NCBI RefSeq assembly: GCF_001684955.1
Contig: NZ_MAYF01000323.1
Span: 24,644 to 88,643, forward strand
DNA from: Chryseobacterium contaminans
GTDB taxonomy: Bacteria; Bacteroidota; Bacteroidia; Flavobacteriales; Weeksellaceae
DNA length: 64,000 nt
Direction of reading: 5' to 3'
Below are positions 16,562-25,059 of this stretch, in pieces. Position numbers and translations under genes: made by a program. The notes beneath the pieces were generated by a model. The model did not search any database, was not told the origin of the DNA, and saw nothing but the letters and a program-made list of their open reading frames with translations. The number at the start of each line of letters is the position of its first letter. Position 1 is the first letter of the stretch.

Positions 16562-17737
16562 CTATCTATGCTCAACATTAGTTTTTTCTATAGCATAATC
16601 CTTTGAAATCTCTTTTAAGGCATTTACTAATGCGTCTATATCAGCTTTTGTTGTTAAGTGGCTGAAAGAGATACGTAACGGTGTACAATGATCCATTTCA
16701 TCTTCAGAAAGAACCATCATCATAACCATAGATGGCTTGGATGCTCCGGAAGAGCATGCACTTCCCTGAGAAATAGCGATCCCTTTCATATCCAGCTGAA
16801 GACCGATTAACGGATTTTTATAAGGCAATAAAGCACTTAAAACGGTATAAAGGCTGTTTTCCTTCTCAGCACTTCTTCCGTTGAATTTTATGCCTTCAAT
16901 TTCAGCTGATAATCTTTCGATAGCATAGTCTTTGATTTCCTGCATATGCTGAGTGTATTCATTCATATGAGCAAGAGAAAGTTCTAATGCTTTACCTAGC
17001 CCTACAATACCGCAAACATTCTCAGTTCCTGCTCTCAGGCTTCTTTCCTGAGGGCCTCCGGTGATAATTCCTTTCAGTCCGGTTGATTTTCTGATATAAG
17101 CAAAGCCTGATCCTTTTGGCCCATGAAACTTATGAGCACTGCATGAAGCGAAATCTACAGGAATGTCTGAGAAATCAAGGTTCATGTGAGCCATCGTTTG
17201 TACTGTATCAGAATGGAATAGAGCATTATGTGCCTTGCAAAGTTCAGCTACTTTTTTAAGGTCCATCAGGTTTCCGATCTCATTATTGGCATGCATTAAA
17301 CTTACCAACGTTTTTTTATCTGAGGCTTTTAATAATTCTTCTAATTTATTAAGGTCAATATCTCCTTTTTCATTAGGACGGATATAATTTACTTCTACTC
17401 CCTTTCTTGCCTTCATATCCAGGATACTTTCAGAAACACATTTATGTTCCAAAGGCGAGCTGATGATTCTTTCTACTCCAAGGTGTTCTACCGAGGATTT
17501 GATAATCATATTATTGGATTCTGTTCCACAGGAAGTGAAAATGATCTCAGCAGGAGTTACATGAAGATAGTCTGCAACCTGTCTTCTTACATTTTCAATA
17601 AGGATTTTGGCTTCCTGTCCAAAGCTATGAGTTGAAGACGGGTTTCCGAAGTTCATCTTCATCGTACCAACCATTGCATCTATAACTTCTTCTGCAAGCG
17701 GAGTGGTTGCGGCATTATCTAAATATATTTTATCCAT
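16562..17737 (-). CDS. Cysteine desulfurase (IscS/NifS family)
   Basis: A 391-residue class V aminotransferase-fold enzyme. YLDNAATTP is at the N-terminus. SCSAHKFHGPKG holds the PLP-binding Lys 203, and ISQGSACSSG holds the catalytic Cys 328 on its mobile loop. NEIGN and RAGTENV are the other family motifs. It takes sulfur from cysteine for Fe-S clusters and tRNA thiolation. No iscU or scaffold gene is adjacent, so the specific partner (IscS-type or NifS-type) is not resolved. It is the last gene of a run that begins with the UbiA-like gene at 21757, with 2 nt between it and the PrcB-like lipoprotein. Confidence 0.93.
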   Translation of the reverse strand: MDKIYLDNAATTPLAEEVIDAMVGTMKMNFGNPSSTHSFGQEAKILIENVRRQVADYLHVTPAEIIFTSCGTESNNMIIKSSVEHLGVERIISSPLEHKCVSESILDMKARKGVEVNYIRPNEKGDIDLNKLEELLKASDKKTLVSLMHANNEIGNLMDLKKVAELCKAHNALFHSDTVQTMAHMNLDFSDIPVDFASCSAHKFHGPKGSGFAYIRKSTGLKGIITGGPQERSLRAGTENVCGIVGLGKALELSLAHMNEYTQHMQEIKDYAIERLSAEIEGIKFNGRSAEKENSLYTVLSALLPYKNPLIGLQLDMKGIAISQGSACSSGASKPSMVMMMVLSEDEMDHCTPLRISFSHLTTKADIDALVNALKEISKDYAIEKTNVEHR

Positions 17738-17739
17738 TA

Positions 17740-18213
17740 TTATTTTGAATATTTTAATTCTACGGAAGTAAACTGGTAATCTGCAGGAACAGCAAAAACG
17801 AACCAGGGATTAGAAAGCACCTGAATTTCCATTCCGCCGGAAGGTTCTCCAGCCGGAACTTCTACATACAGAACATTATTCTTGACAGATACCCCTTTAA
17901 TCTCATTGATAGTATGGCTTCCTGATCTGAAGCCTCCCAGATTGTATACAATAACTTTCTTGTCTTTCGGAAATTTCGGATAATTGGATGCAGGATCTTT
18001 CCCTTCTTCCACAAGCTGAAAACCACTTTTGCTCAAAGCAAGGTATTCTTTTTCATCTTTAAGGATCCTGAAACCTGGCTGTTCGGTACCTCCTTGAGAT
18101 TGGGTTACAAGAAGTTCTGCTTTCTGCTGCATATCAGACAATTTTTGTTGAGATGTTGTTGTACTTGCACAGCTCATCAGGATGGCTGTAAATGCAATTA
18201 ACAGACTTTTCAT
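17740..18213 (-). CDS. Lipoprotein with PrcB C-terminal-like domain
   Basis: A 157-residue protein with lipobox LMSC at the end of a short leader. The mature part contains FRILKDEKEYLALSKSG, KKVIVYNLGGFRSGSHTI and LYVEVPAGEPSG followed by NPWFVFAVPA. This order of strands and the GG-x-SG-Y/H motif match the PrcB_C family. PrcB is an accessory of the dentilisin protease complex in Treponema; in flavobacteria such lipoproteins have no established role. It lies in the same run as the cysteine desulfurase and HAD phosphatase, separated by 2 and 24 nt. Confidence 0.7.
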   Translation of the reverse strand: MKSLLIAFTAILMSCASTTTSQQKLSDMQQKAELLVTQSQGGTEQPGFRILKDEKEYLALSKSGFQLVEEGKDPASNYPKFPKDKKVIVYNLGGFRSGSHTINEIKGVSVKNNVLYVEVPAGEPSGGMEIQVLSNPWFVFAVPADYQFTSVELKYSK

Positions 18214-18237
18214 TTTTTACACTTTTATCACCCAAAA

Positions 18238-18825
18238 TTAGTGAAAAAATTGGTAATGTCCCTCATTTGCCCATTTCAACATTGGCTTATCCCCGGAAGT
18301 ATCACCAAATGCAATAATTTTGTCATACTTGGAATCGTGAATTTCTTCCTTTATTCGTACCAGTTTTTCTTTACCGTTACAGTTTTTCCCAATAAAGTTT
18401 CCTGTGAATACACCGTTCTTGAACTCTGCCCTCGTAGAAACAAGCTGCATTTTCAATACCTCAGCAAAAGGCTTCACCCAGATGTCCAGAGAAGCAGTTA
18501 CCAATAAACTTTGTGTATTATTCCTATCGATATTTTGAATAAAATCCAGTGCATTTTCCCTTACAATTTTAGGGTAATGTGCTTCAAAAAACTGTTTGGA
18601 TTTCAGTTCTATTTTTTCTTGAGTCTGACCTTTTAAAATAGATCCGATAAAGCTTTTCTTCACTTTTTCAGTTTCTGCCAATTTAAGCTTCAACAGGATA
18701 AAAAGCGGTACATGTTTTAAAAATTGTATTCTATATTTTGTAGAATCGTAGAATTTAAGATACATAAACATGGTATCTTTATACGTCAGGGTTCCGTCAA
18801 AATCAAAACAATACAATTTTTTCAT
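18238..18825 (-). CDS. HAD-IB family phosphatase in a DPA-type operon
   Basis: A 195-residue protein. HAD motif I is DFDGTLT (nucleophile and acid Asp), motif II LLVTASLD (Ser/Thr position), and motif IV IIAFGDTSGDKPML, with the HAD-IB type helical cap between I and II. Enzymes of this subgroup include phosphoserine phosphatases and lipid-linked or sugar phosphate phosphatases. It lies 3 nt after a DprE2-like gene. From this position I infer that it could remove the 5-phosphate from polyprenyl-phospho-ribose-5-phosphate, a step assigned to a different fold (PAP2) in mycobacteria. Direct evidence is lacking. Confidence 0.75.
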   Translation of the reverse strand: MKKLYCFDFDGTLTYKDTMFMYLKFYDSTKYRIQFLKHVPLFILLKLKLAETEKVKKSFIGSILKGQTQEKIELKSKQFFEAHYPKIVRENALDFIQNIDRNNTQSLLVTASLDIWVKPFAEVLKMQLVSTRAEFKNGVFTGNFIGKNCNGKEKLVRIKEEIHDSKYDKIIAFGDTSGDKPMLKWANEGHYQFFH

Positions 18826-18828
18826 TTT

Positions 18829-19554
18829 TTAAAGCTTTAACTTTTTAAATATAAATTCAGGGATATTCCTGATAATCATCATAATAATACTCCAAACCGG
18901 CAAAACATAGGCCACGTTCTTTTGTCTTTTGAACGCTTTATAAATACAAGCTGCTGCCTGCTTAGGAGTTGCTGTTAATTTAGGATTTAAAGGCAGACCT
19001 TCTGTCATTTTAGTGGCCATAAATCCTGGTTTTACAGTTAGGACATGTACTTTTTTACTGAAAAGATAGTTTCTAAGTCCGCTTAAATAGGCGGTAAAAG
19101 CCGCTTTTGCACTTCCGTAAATAAAATTACTCTGTCTACCTCTGTCTCCTGCCACTGATGAAAGTCCGATGATCGTCCCTGATCTTCTGCTTTCAAATTT
19201 ATGGGCAAAATAATTCATTACCGGAATCAGTTTAGCGTAATTGATATTGATAATACGTTCTGTATTTTTATTATCATACAGCCCTTCTTCGGTTCCTTCC
19301 CCTAAATATCCTACGGCACAAAATAATACATTTGAATTGACATAATCAAATTTGTTATAATCAATTTCTTTCATCAGATCCAGTTCTATCACTTCAGACT
19401 GCTGTAGAAATTTCACATCAATATGCCTTGCAAACCTTTCTGTAGTTTCTTTATTTGAGGTAAAAAGATAGATTTTTTCAAACTTTTCTCCTTCCTGAAG
19501 TGTTTTTTCCACAAATGCCTGTGCCACTTCAGATGTACTTCCCAGAACTATCAT
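18829..19554 (-). CDS. DprE2-like short-chain dehydrogenase
   Basis: A 241-residue SDR protein. The N-terminal nucleotide site is MIVLGSTSEVAQAF, a degenerate GxxxGxG as in DprE2-type proteins. The central motif is LFCAVGYLG, the catalytic residues lie in LSSVAGDRGRQSNFIYGSAKAAF (Ser, Tyr-x3-Lys), and KPGFMATKM follows. DprE2 reduces the keto intermediate of decaprenyl-phospho-ribose epimerisation to the arabinose form. Its start codon shares a base with the stop region of the DprE1-like gene, so the two are translationally coupled exactly as their functions require. A generic SDR role is the alternative, but the pairing makes it less likely. Confidence 0.82.
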   Translation of the reverse strand: MIVLGSTSEVAQAFVEKTLQEGEKFEKIYLFTSNKETTERFARHIDVKFLQQSEVIELDLMKEIDYNKFDYVNSNVLFCAVGYLGEGTEEGLYDNKNTERIININYAKLIPVMNYFAHKFESRRSGTIIGLSSVAGDRGRQSNFIYGSAKAAFTAYLSGLRNYLFSKKVHVLTVKPGFMATKMTEGLPLNPKLTATPKQAAACIYKAFKRQKNVAYVLPVWSIIMMIIRNIPEFIFKKLKL

Positions 19555-20873
19555 TATGAATTGTTATTTAAGATTCTTTTGTGCTGTAAAGACACAAATT
19601 TAGGACTTCTAATATTTTTCAGGTAATTGGTTAATGAAGATTTGCTCATACTGTCTTTGGTAAGATAAATCCTTCCTCCAAATTCCTGAACAATACTATC
19701 CAGCTCCTCTACCAGTTTTTTAAGCTTTGAATTTACTTTAAAATCCAATGCCAGCGTATACCCTTCTACTGGAAAAGAATTATATGCTTCCGGATTATTC
19801 TTCCCGAAAAGCTTTAACACGGCTAAGAATGAACCATTTCCACTGTTAGCAATTGTTTCAAGGATTCTTTTCATTCCTTCCTTTCCGGATTCTTTTGGAA
19901 TCACCATCTGATATTGTATAAATCCGGATTTCCCGTAGATCTTATTCCATTCATTAATGGCATCCAAAGGATAGAAAAATGTTTCGTAGTCGATAAAGTT
20001 CTTGACTTCTTTTTTGGATTGTTTTTTATAATAGAGCCAATTGAAAATCTTTACTGTAAGAGCATTTAATACAAACCCCGGAAAGTAAAAAGGAACAGTA
20101 GGCTGTAATTTTTTCTTCAGTCTTAAAGGTGTTTTTGCCATAGCCTGAGGTAATTCATGCTGGAAAGCATGTTCTCCTCTCATCAGAATACTTCTCCCGA
20201 TATTTTTTCCTTTCTGAAGACAGTCAATCCAGGCTACTGTATAGGTCCAGCTTTCACTCTCATCAAATAATTTGAAAATCTCGTCAAGATTATCTGCTTT
20301 GATGCTTTCCTGACGGATATAGGCAGATTCAATATTTTTAAGCTTAAATTTTGCGGTCAGAATAATTCCTGTAAGTCCCATTCCTCCAATAGTAGCCCAG
20401 AACTTTTCTGAATTTTCTTCTCTTGAACAGGTAATGATTTCCCCATTCTCCACCATCAGTTTAAATTCAATTACATATTCTGAGAAACAGCCTTCTGCGT
20501 GGTGATTCTTTCCATGCACATCGGAAGCAATAGCTCCACCCACAGAAACAAATTTTGTTCCAGGAGTTACATACAGAAAGTATCCCTGCGGCACTGATAT
20601 TTCAAGTACGTCTGAAAGCAGTACTCCGGACTCACATTCTATGATCCCGTTCAGGCGGTCAAAACTGATGAACTTATTTAATTTTTTGGTAGAAAATATG
20701 CTTTCTCCCAATGAAGCATCCCCATAACATCTTCCGTTTCCTCTGGCAATAACTTCATTGTGGCTGAGTACGAATTCTTTTATGTTTTTGAAGCTGTCCT
20801 CAGATCTCATTTCTTTTTCCACTACCGGGAAATTACCCCAGTTTGTAACTCTCTGTGTGAAATTCGGCTTCAT
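19554..20873 (-). CDS. DprE1-like FAD-binding oxidoreductase
   Basis: A 439-residue protein with an FAD-binding PCMH domain in the N-terminal half: ARGNGRCYGDASLGES (pyrophosphate loop), YVTPGTKFVSVGGAIASDVHGKNHH and TIGGMGLTGIILTAKFKL. The HGKNHH segment is characteristic of decaprenyl-phosphoryl-beta-D-ribose oxidase (DprE1). An ALO-like C-terminal domain follows (IQYQMVIPKE; GYTLALDFKV). It would oxidise the 2-hydroxyl of polyprenyl-phospho-ribose. The Cys targeted by benzothiazinones in mycobacteria sits near the C-terminus; the corresponding region here (LFGKNNPEAYNSFPVEG) shows Asn rather than Cys, which needs an alignment. It overlaps both neighbours by a few bases. Confidence 0.87.
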   Translation of the reverse strand: MKPNFTQRVTNWGNFPVVEKEMRSEDSFKNIKEFVLSHNEVIARGNGRCYGDASLGESIFSTKKLNKFISFDRLNGIIECESGVLLSDVLEISVPQGYFLYVTPGTKFVSVGGAIASDVHGKNHHAEGCFSEYVIEFKLMVENGEIITCSREENSEKFWATIGGMGLTGIILTAKFKLKNIESAYIRQESIKADNLDEIFKLFDESESWTYTVAWIDCLQKGKNIGRSILMRGEHAFQHELPQAMAKTPLRLKKKLQPTVPFYFPGFVLNALTVKIFNWLYYKKQSKKEVKNFIDYETFFYPLDAINEWNKIYGKSGFIQYQMVIPKESGKEGMKRILETIANSGNGSFLAVLKLFGKNNPEAYNSFPVEGYTLALDFKVNSKLKKLVEELDSIVQEFGGRIYLTKDSMSKSSLTNYLKNIRSPKFVSLQHKRILNNNS

Positions 20874-21757
20874 TTCTTAAAGTAAATTTGAATTAAAAAT
20901 GTGGCCACCCAAAGTAATAAAGTAACCTGTATATAACGGTCTCTGTACACAATTTTTGTAGGAGATTCTGTTCTGTTGTACACCAATGTCTGCTGCAAAT
21001 ATCTTAAAAGAGCAAATACAACGAAAACTACAGTATAAAATACTCTTTCATGGAATCTCGCCTGTACTTCCGGTGAGAGGGTAAACATCAGATAGCAAAC
21101 AATTGCCAGGGTGATGGAGATAGACAATGCAATATCTGCAAACTGTACATTATAACCATCCAAAGCTTTTCTTGTTTTTCCTGAAACCTGAGCATTGATA
21201 AGCTCTCCTCTTCTTTTTCCAATAGCTAGTACCAATGCCAGAACAAAAGTTAATAAGATTGCCCATTGGGAAATACTGATCCCGGTAATGTAACCGCCTG
21301 CAAGAACCCGCAGTACAAATCCTATAGCAATGATAAAAATATCTATGATTGGAACATGTTTTAGTCTGAATGTGTACGCAAGATTCATCATCACATAAAA
21401 AGCAATAATGGTTGCAAATTTCCATAAGGGCTGTTGAAAATACAGCTGGGCAAACCCTACAAAAGCAATATCCGCAATCACAAGACTAATAAGGATTGCT
21501 ATTGCAGTAGATTTTGATATAGCCCCACTCGCCAGCGGGCGTCTTCTTTTCTCAGGATGTTTTCTGTCTGCTTCAATATCATTATAATCATTAAGAATAT
21601 AAACAACACTGGCAGCAAATGAAAAGATGATAAAAGCAAAGATACTTTTGGTAAGTAAATCAAGGTTGGTAATATTACCGGAGAAGAATAGAGGAACAAA
21701 TACAAAAAGGTTTTTCACCCATTGCTCTACACGGAGCAGTTTTAAATATTTTTTCAT
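20870..21757 (-). CDS. UbiA-family prenyltransferase, probable polyprenyl-phosphate phosphoribosyltransferase
   Basis: A 295-residue polytopic membrane protein with about eight helices. The first aspartate-rich motif is NDYNDIEADRKHPEKRRRP and the second is YRDRYIQ near the C-terminus, where UbiA enzymes have a second acidic site. The motif RRRPLASG and the early LLRVEQWVKNLFVF match the DPPR synthase subgroup (mycobacterial Rv3806c type), which attaches phosphoribose from PRPP to a polyprenyl phosphate, rather than quinone or heme prenyltransferases. It overlaps the DprE1-like gene by 4 nt and is the first gene of the operon. Together the operon predicts synthesis of polyprenyl-phospho-arabinose. 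Confidence 0.85.
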   Translation of the reverse strand: MKKYLKLLRVEQWVKNLFVFVPLFFSGNITNLDLLTKSIFAFIIFSFAASVVYILNDYNDIEADRKHPEKRRRPLASGAISKSTAIAILISLVIADIAFVGFAQLYFQQPLWKFATIIAFYVMMNLAYTFRLKHVPIIDIFIIAIGFVLRVLAGGYITGISISQWAILLTFVLALVLAIGKRRGELINAQVSGKTRKALDGYNVQFADIALSISITLAIVCYLMFTLSPEVQARFHERVFYTVVFVVFALLRYLQQTLVYNRTESPTKIVYRDRYIQVTLLLWVATFLIQIYFKK

Positions 21758-21813
21758 TTATGTTATTTCAATTACAAAAATAATAAATTAAAAATTGACA
21801 GGCATAAAAATAC

Positions 21814-21834
21814 AAAAAAAACCGCCGGGGCGGT
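21814..21834 (-). terminator. Terminator after the OmpA lipoprotein gene
   Basis: ACCGCC and GGCGGT form a GC-rich stem. On the minus strand it is followed by seven T. It is 32 nt past the stop of the OmpA-like gene and just upstream of the UbiA-like gene, so it separates the two units. Confidence 0.85.
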
Positions 21835-21865
21835 CTTTTACGAAAATATTTATATGTTAAATTAA

Positions 21866-22555
21866 TTACTGCCCTTGCTTGGCATCGTTAATCATTTTTT
21901 CATTTGCAGTAATCGCGAATTCAACTCTTCTGTTTTTAGCTCTTCCTTCATCTGTATCATTGCTTGCAACCGGCATATTTTTACCTTCACCTTTAGTGAA
22001 CATTCTGCTTCCTGCAATTCCGCTTTTCACTAAATATGCTTTTACAGCATCGGCTCTTCTTTGAGAAAGTGCCATGTTATAAGCATCTTTACCAACGCTG
22101 TCTGTGTGACCATAGATATTGATATTGGTATCCGGATTATCAACCAATACTTTAGCTAATTTATCTAAGTTACCCTGAGCAACAGAAGTTAGATTTGAAG
22201 AGTCGAAAGCAAAGTTTACGATACTTTCATTCATCGTAACTTTAATACCATCTCCTACTCTTTCTACCTGAGCACCTGGTAAAGTTTCTTTAATATCTCT
22301 TGCCTGCTTATCCATTTTGTTACCGATCACGTTACCTGCAACACCACCGATAATCCCACCAAGCACAGCACCAATAGCACCGTTTCCTCCTTTTCCTACA
22401 TTGTTTCCAAGGATACCACCTATTACAGCTCCTGATGCAGCTCCTACAGCAGTACCTCTTTGTTGGTGATTTGAATTCTGAACTGCTTCACAACTTGTCA
22501 ATAATAATGCTGATGACAAGAAAAGAGCTCCTACGTATGTTTTAGTAAATTTCAT
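21866..22555 (-). CDS. OmpA-family lipoprotein with glycine-zipper region
   Basis: A 229-residue protein with lipobox LLTSC. A glycine-zipper segment lies at about residues 35-80 (GAASGAVIGGILGNNVGKGG; GAVLGGIIGGVAGNVIGNKM). The C-terminal OmpA domain at about 110-220 has NFAFDSSNLT, IYGHTDSVG and SQRRADAVKAYL, then KNRRVEFAI; these are the peptidoglycan-binding residues of the family. It is an outer-membrane lipoprotein that tethers the envelope to peptidoglycan, like YiaD or Pal. It is cotranscribed with the lipocalin lipoprotein 25 nt upstream. Confidence 0.9.
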   Translation of the reverse strand: MKFTKTYVGALFLSSALLLTSCEAVQNSNHQQRGTAVGAASGAVIGGILGNNVGKGGNGAIGAVLGGIIGGVAGNVIGNKMDKQARDIKETLPGAQVERVGDGIKVTMNESIVNFAFDSSNLTSVAQGNLDKLAKVLVDNPDTNINIYGHTDSVGKDAYNMALSQRRADAVKAYLVKSGIAGSRMFTKGEGKNMPVASNDTDEGRAKNRRVEFAITANEKMINDAKQGQ

Positions 22556-22580
22556 TTTTTTAATCTTTTATGTTATTTAA

Positions 22581-23072
22581 TTATTTCATTCCGGTTCTTT
22601 CGAAATTGTAAACTACTTTTACACTTCCTCCTTCAAACGGAACGTCTTGCTGAAGAGAAAACTGATCTGTGCTTTGGTTGATTACTGATAAAGTATAACC
22701 TGCAACATTTTGTTTTGCTTTTGTACCTGCAAGAACTTTTTTAAACATAAATGTATCACCATTTTTGATTTCAAACTTGATTGGCTGTGTAATGGCCGGG
22801 CAGCTTCCACCTCCATTCAGAGTATAAGCTCCTGTCCAGTTGTTAGGAATTAATCTCCAGTGGCTTCCGACGAAACACTGCGCATCTGCTCCCTCATCAA
22901 AAGGTTTAATTTTATACCCTTTATCGTAGTCTATGCTCACAATCTGCCAATCTCCTTTTAATTTTAGAAAATCTGCTCTTTGATTCTGAGATGTAGCTGC
23001 GTTATTCACAGAGGAACAAGACACTGCAAAAAGTGATGTTCCTAACATCCCTGCAAGTAGTAACTTTTTCAT
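22581..23072 (-). CDS. Lipocalin-like lipoprotein
   Basis: A 163-residue protein with a leader ending FAVSC. The start of the mature domain (LKLKGDWQIVSIDYD) resembles the GxW motif of lipocalin-like beta-barrels, and eight or so alternating strands follow to VKVVYNFERTG. Two further Cys (QCFVGSH; GSCPAI) could form a disulfide in the periplasm. Such lipocalin-like lipoproteins are common in Flavobacteriia and mostly uncharacterised. It is first in a two-gene unit with the OmpA-like lipoprotein. Confidence 0.72.
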   Translation of the reverse strand: MKKLLLAGMLGTSLFAVSCSSVNNAATSQNQRADFLKLKGDWQIVSIDYDKGYKIKPFDEGADAQCFVGSHWRLIPNNWTGAYTLNGGGSCPAITQPIKFEIKNGDTFMFKKVLAGTKAKQNVAGYTLSVINQSTDQFSLQQDVPFEGGSVKVVYNFERTGMK

Positions 23073-23140
23073 TTTGTTGTTTATTATTTTGTTACAATAA
23101 AGTTACAAAAAACCGTGCCAAAATTGTATTTAAAAAATAA

Positions 23141-23168
23141 AAAAGTCCGAAAAATTTCGGACTTTTTT
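23141..23168. terminator. Terminator downstream of the S8 protease gene
   Basis: AGTCCGAAA and TTTCGGACT form a perfect stem with A and T runs on both sides, so it works in either direction. It lies 130 nt after the protease stop and 70 nt upstream of the lipocalin start; the stretch between it and the protease stop is AT-rich with nothing recognisable. Confidence 0.85.
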
Positions 23169-23297
23169 ATTAGATATTTAAAAATGAATATTTTAACAGT
23201 TTTTTGAAAAATAATAAAATAGCCTTGTATTGCAGCTTATCCCTTATATTTCCAAGTTATTCACTATAAAATAGACATTATAGCTATTTATAAATAA

Positions 23298-24983
23298 TTA
23301 TTTTTTAACAGCTTTGGTTGCTTTTTTAACAACAGGTTTAGCTACAGAGGTCTTACTTCCGTTATAGAAGTTATTGTAAGCATATTCAGCTGCTTTTTTC
23401 ACATCTATAACTCCTCCTGCTGCAGAAAAATCTGTAAAACCATTCGCTGTGCTTAAATTGCTTGATTTTTTCAGTGACTCAATAATCTGGTCCGGTTTAA
23501 GATTCGGCATATAAGCCAATAGAACTGCAGCAGCTCCAGATACTACCGGAGAAGCCATGGATGTTCCGTCTAAATACTCATATTTACTTCCTTTAACCGT
23601 TGAATAGATTCTTTCTCCGGGTGCAAAAACATCCACCATTTTCTTATTGAAATTAGAGAAACTGGCTCTAAGAGCATTATTATCATTGGTGCTTGCTCCT
23701 ACTACAATCACATTATTGACAAATGGTTTTTCATCGTTAACATTTTTATAGTTGGTAGGATATGCTAAATGCTCTGCTACATCTTCATTTTCATTACCTG
23801 CGGCTTTTACTAAAAGTACTCCTTTATCTTCAGCATATTTGAAAGCATCCCAAACCACATTTTTACCTGGAGAAACTGGTTTACCAAAACTCATATTAAG
23901 GATTTTAGCTCCATTATCTACAGCATATCTGATGGCATTGGCAACGTCTTTATCTCTTTCATCTCCATCAGGCACTGCTCTTACTGTCATAATTTTAGCA
24001 ACTTTTGAAGCAATACCGTATTGAATTTCTTTTCCCTGAGGAAGCCCGGCAATAATTCCTGCTACGTGAGTTCCGTGTTGTGCATCAGGCCCTTCGTAGT
24101 GATTGTTTCCGTAATTTTTTTCAGAATAATCATCATAATTATCACCTACAATTTCTTTTCTAGGATCATATGAAAGATCATATTGTTTTGCTGCCGGTGC
24201 ATAATGATCAATGGCTTCCTTCATATCCTTCTTCATTCTCTCTTCAAATTCTGCAGAAGATTTCCCTTTAAAATCCGGGCTTTGAGAAACCTGACTTAAA
24301 ACTTCCAATGCAATGGCATCTTTCTGATCTGCAGGCTTCTTAATGGCTGATATATTTTCTGCTGTTACCGGTTTACCACCTAATAGCTTTACCATATTCG
24401 GGATGAGCTCATTGATCATAGAATATGTTCTGAAGCTTTGCTGAGCCTCAATACTTTTCTTTGTGAAAAGATCTTTAGCTTTCATATACATTGCAAAGTC
24501 TTCGGGCATTTTAGCCTGATTGGCTTTGTTCTTTACAGAGTCATCTCCTTCAAAAAGAGGTTTATATTTAGCAACAACTCTTGTTACTTCCATATTATCG
24601 ACATCAATATCCCCATTTTTTCCTCCTAAGAAGTTCCATCCGTGAATATCATCGATATATCCGTTTCCATCATCATCCTTACCATTTCCAGGTATTTCAT
24701 TAGGATTCGTCCACATATTTTTCACCAAACCCGGGTGATCTACCTGTACTCCACTATCTAAAACTCCTACGATTACCGTCTTGGGCTTCAATCCTTTTGA
24801 TTCCAGATATTTATATGCATTTTCTGTATTAACACCATACACTTTTGAAGTACTAAAATCTTTGTGATACCATGTCATCAGACTTTTATCTTCATTGGGA
24901 TCAGTACTTTTCGTTTTTGCCTCCTGTGCAAAGGAGAATCCAAAACCTGTTAAAAAAACTGCTGCTAATAATACCTTTTTCAT
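23298..24983 (-). CDS. Secreted S8 (subtilisin-like) serine protease with a long insertion
   Basis: A 561-residue protein with a signal peptide to about residue 20 (GFSFAQ). Catalytic Asp 76 is in VGVLDSGVQVDHP, His 303 in HGTHVAGIIAG, oxyanion Asn 397 in KAAGNENED, and Ser 475 in DGTSMASPVVSGAA. Asp and His are usually 30-40 residues apart; here about 225 residues lie between them, mostly an acidic, helical insert with a run of Asp near 103-112 that may bind calcium. The C-terminus is Lys-rich (KKATKAVKK), not a type IX sorting signal. It probably acts in the periplasm or outside, degrading or processing proteins. Confidence 0.92.
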   Translation of the reverse strand: MKKVLLAAVFLTGFGFSFAQEAKTKSTDPNEDKSLMTWYHKDFSTSKVYGVNTENAYKYLESKGLKPKTVIVGVLDSGVQVDHPGLVKNMWTNPNEIPGNGKDDDGNGYIDDIHGWNFLGGKNGDIDVDNMEVTRVVAKYKPLFEGDDSVKNKANQAKMPEDFAMYMKAKDLFTKKSIEAQQSFRTYSMINELIPNMVKLLGGKPVTAENISAIKKPADQKDAIALEVLSQVSQSPDFKGKSSAEFEERMKKDMKEAIDHYAPAAKQYDLSYDPRKEIVGDNYDDYSEKNYGNNHYEGPDAQHGTHVAGIIAGLPQGKEIQYGIASKVAKIMTVRAVPDGDERDKDVANAIRYAVDNGAKILNMSFGKPVSPGKNVVWDAFKYAEDKGVLLVKAAGNENEDVAEHLAYPTNYKNVNDEKPFVNNVIVVGASTNDNNALRASFSNFNKKMVDVFAPGERIYSTVKGSKYEYLDGTSMASPVVSGAAAVLLAYMPNLKPDQIIESLKKSSNLSTANGFTDFSAAGGVIDVKKAAEYAYNNFYNGSKTSVAKPVVKKATKAVKK

Positions 24984-25013
24984 ATATTGATATTTGTTTT
25001 AAAGTCATATAAA

Positions 25014-25056
25014 GCCGTCAACTGTTATACTTATAGTGAACTTCGATAGTGACGGC
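25014..25056 (-). terminator. Long-loop hairpin after the WbqC gene
   Basis: GCCGTCA and TGACGGC form a 7-bp stem with a 29-nt loop, directly after the WbqC stop; on the minus strand it is followed by TTTATATG. The loop is long for an intrinsic terminator, so the call is tentative. Confidence 0.4.
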
Positions 25057-25059
25057 CTT

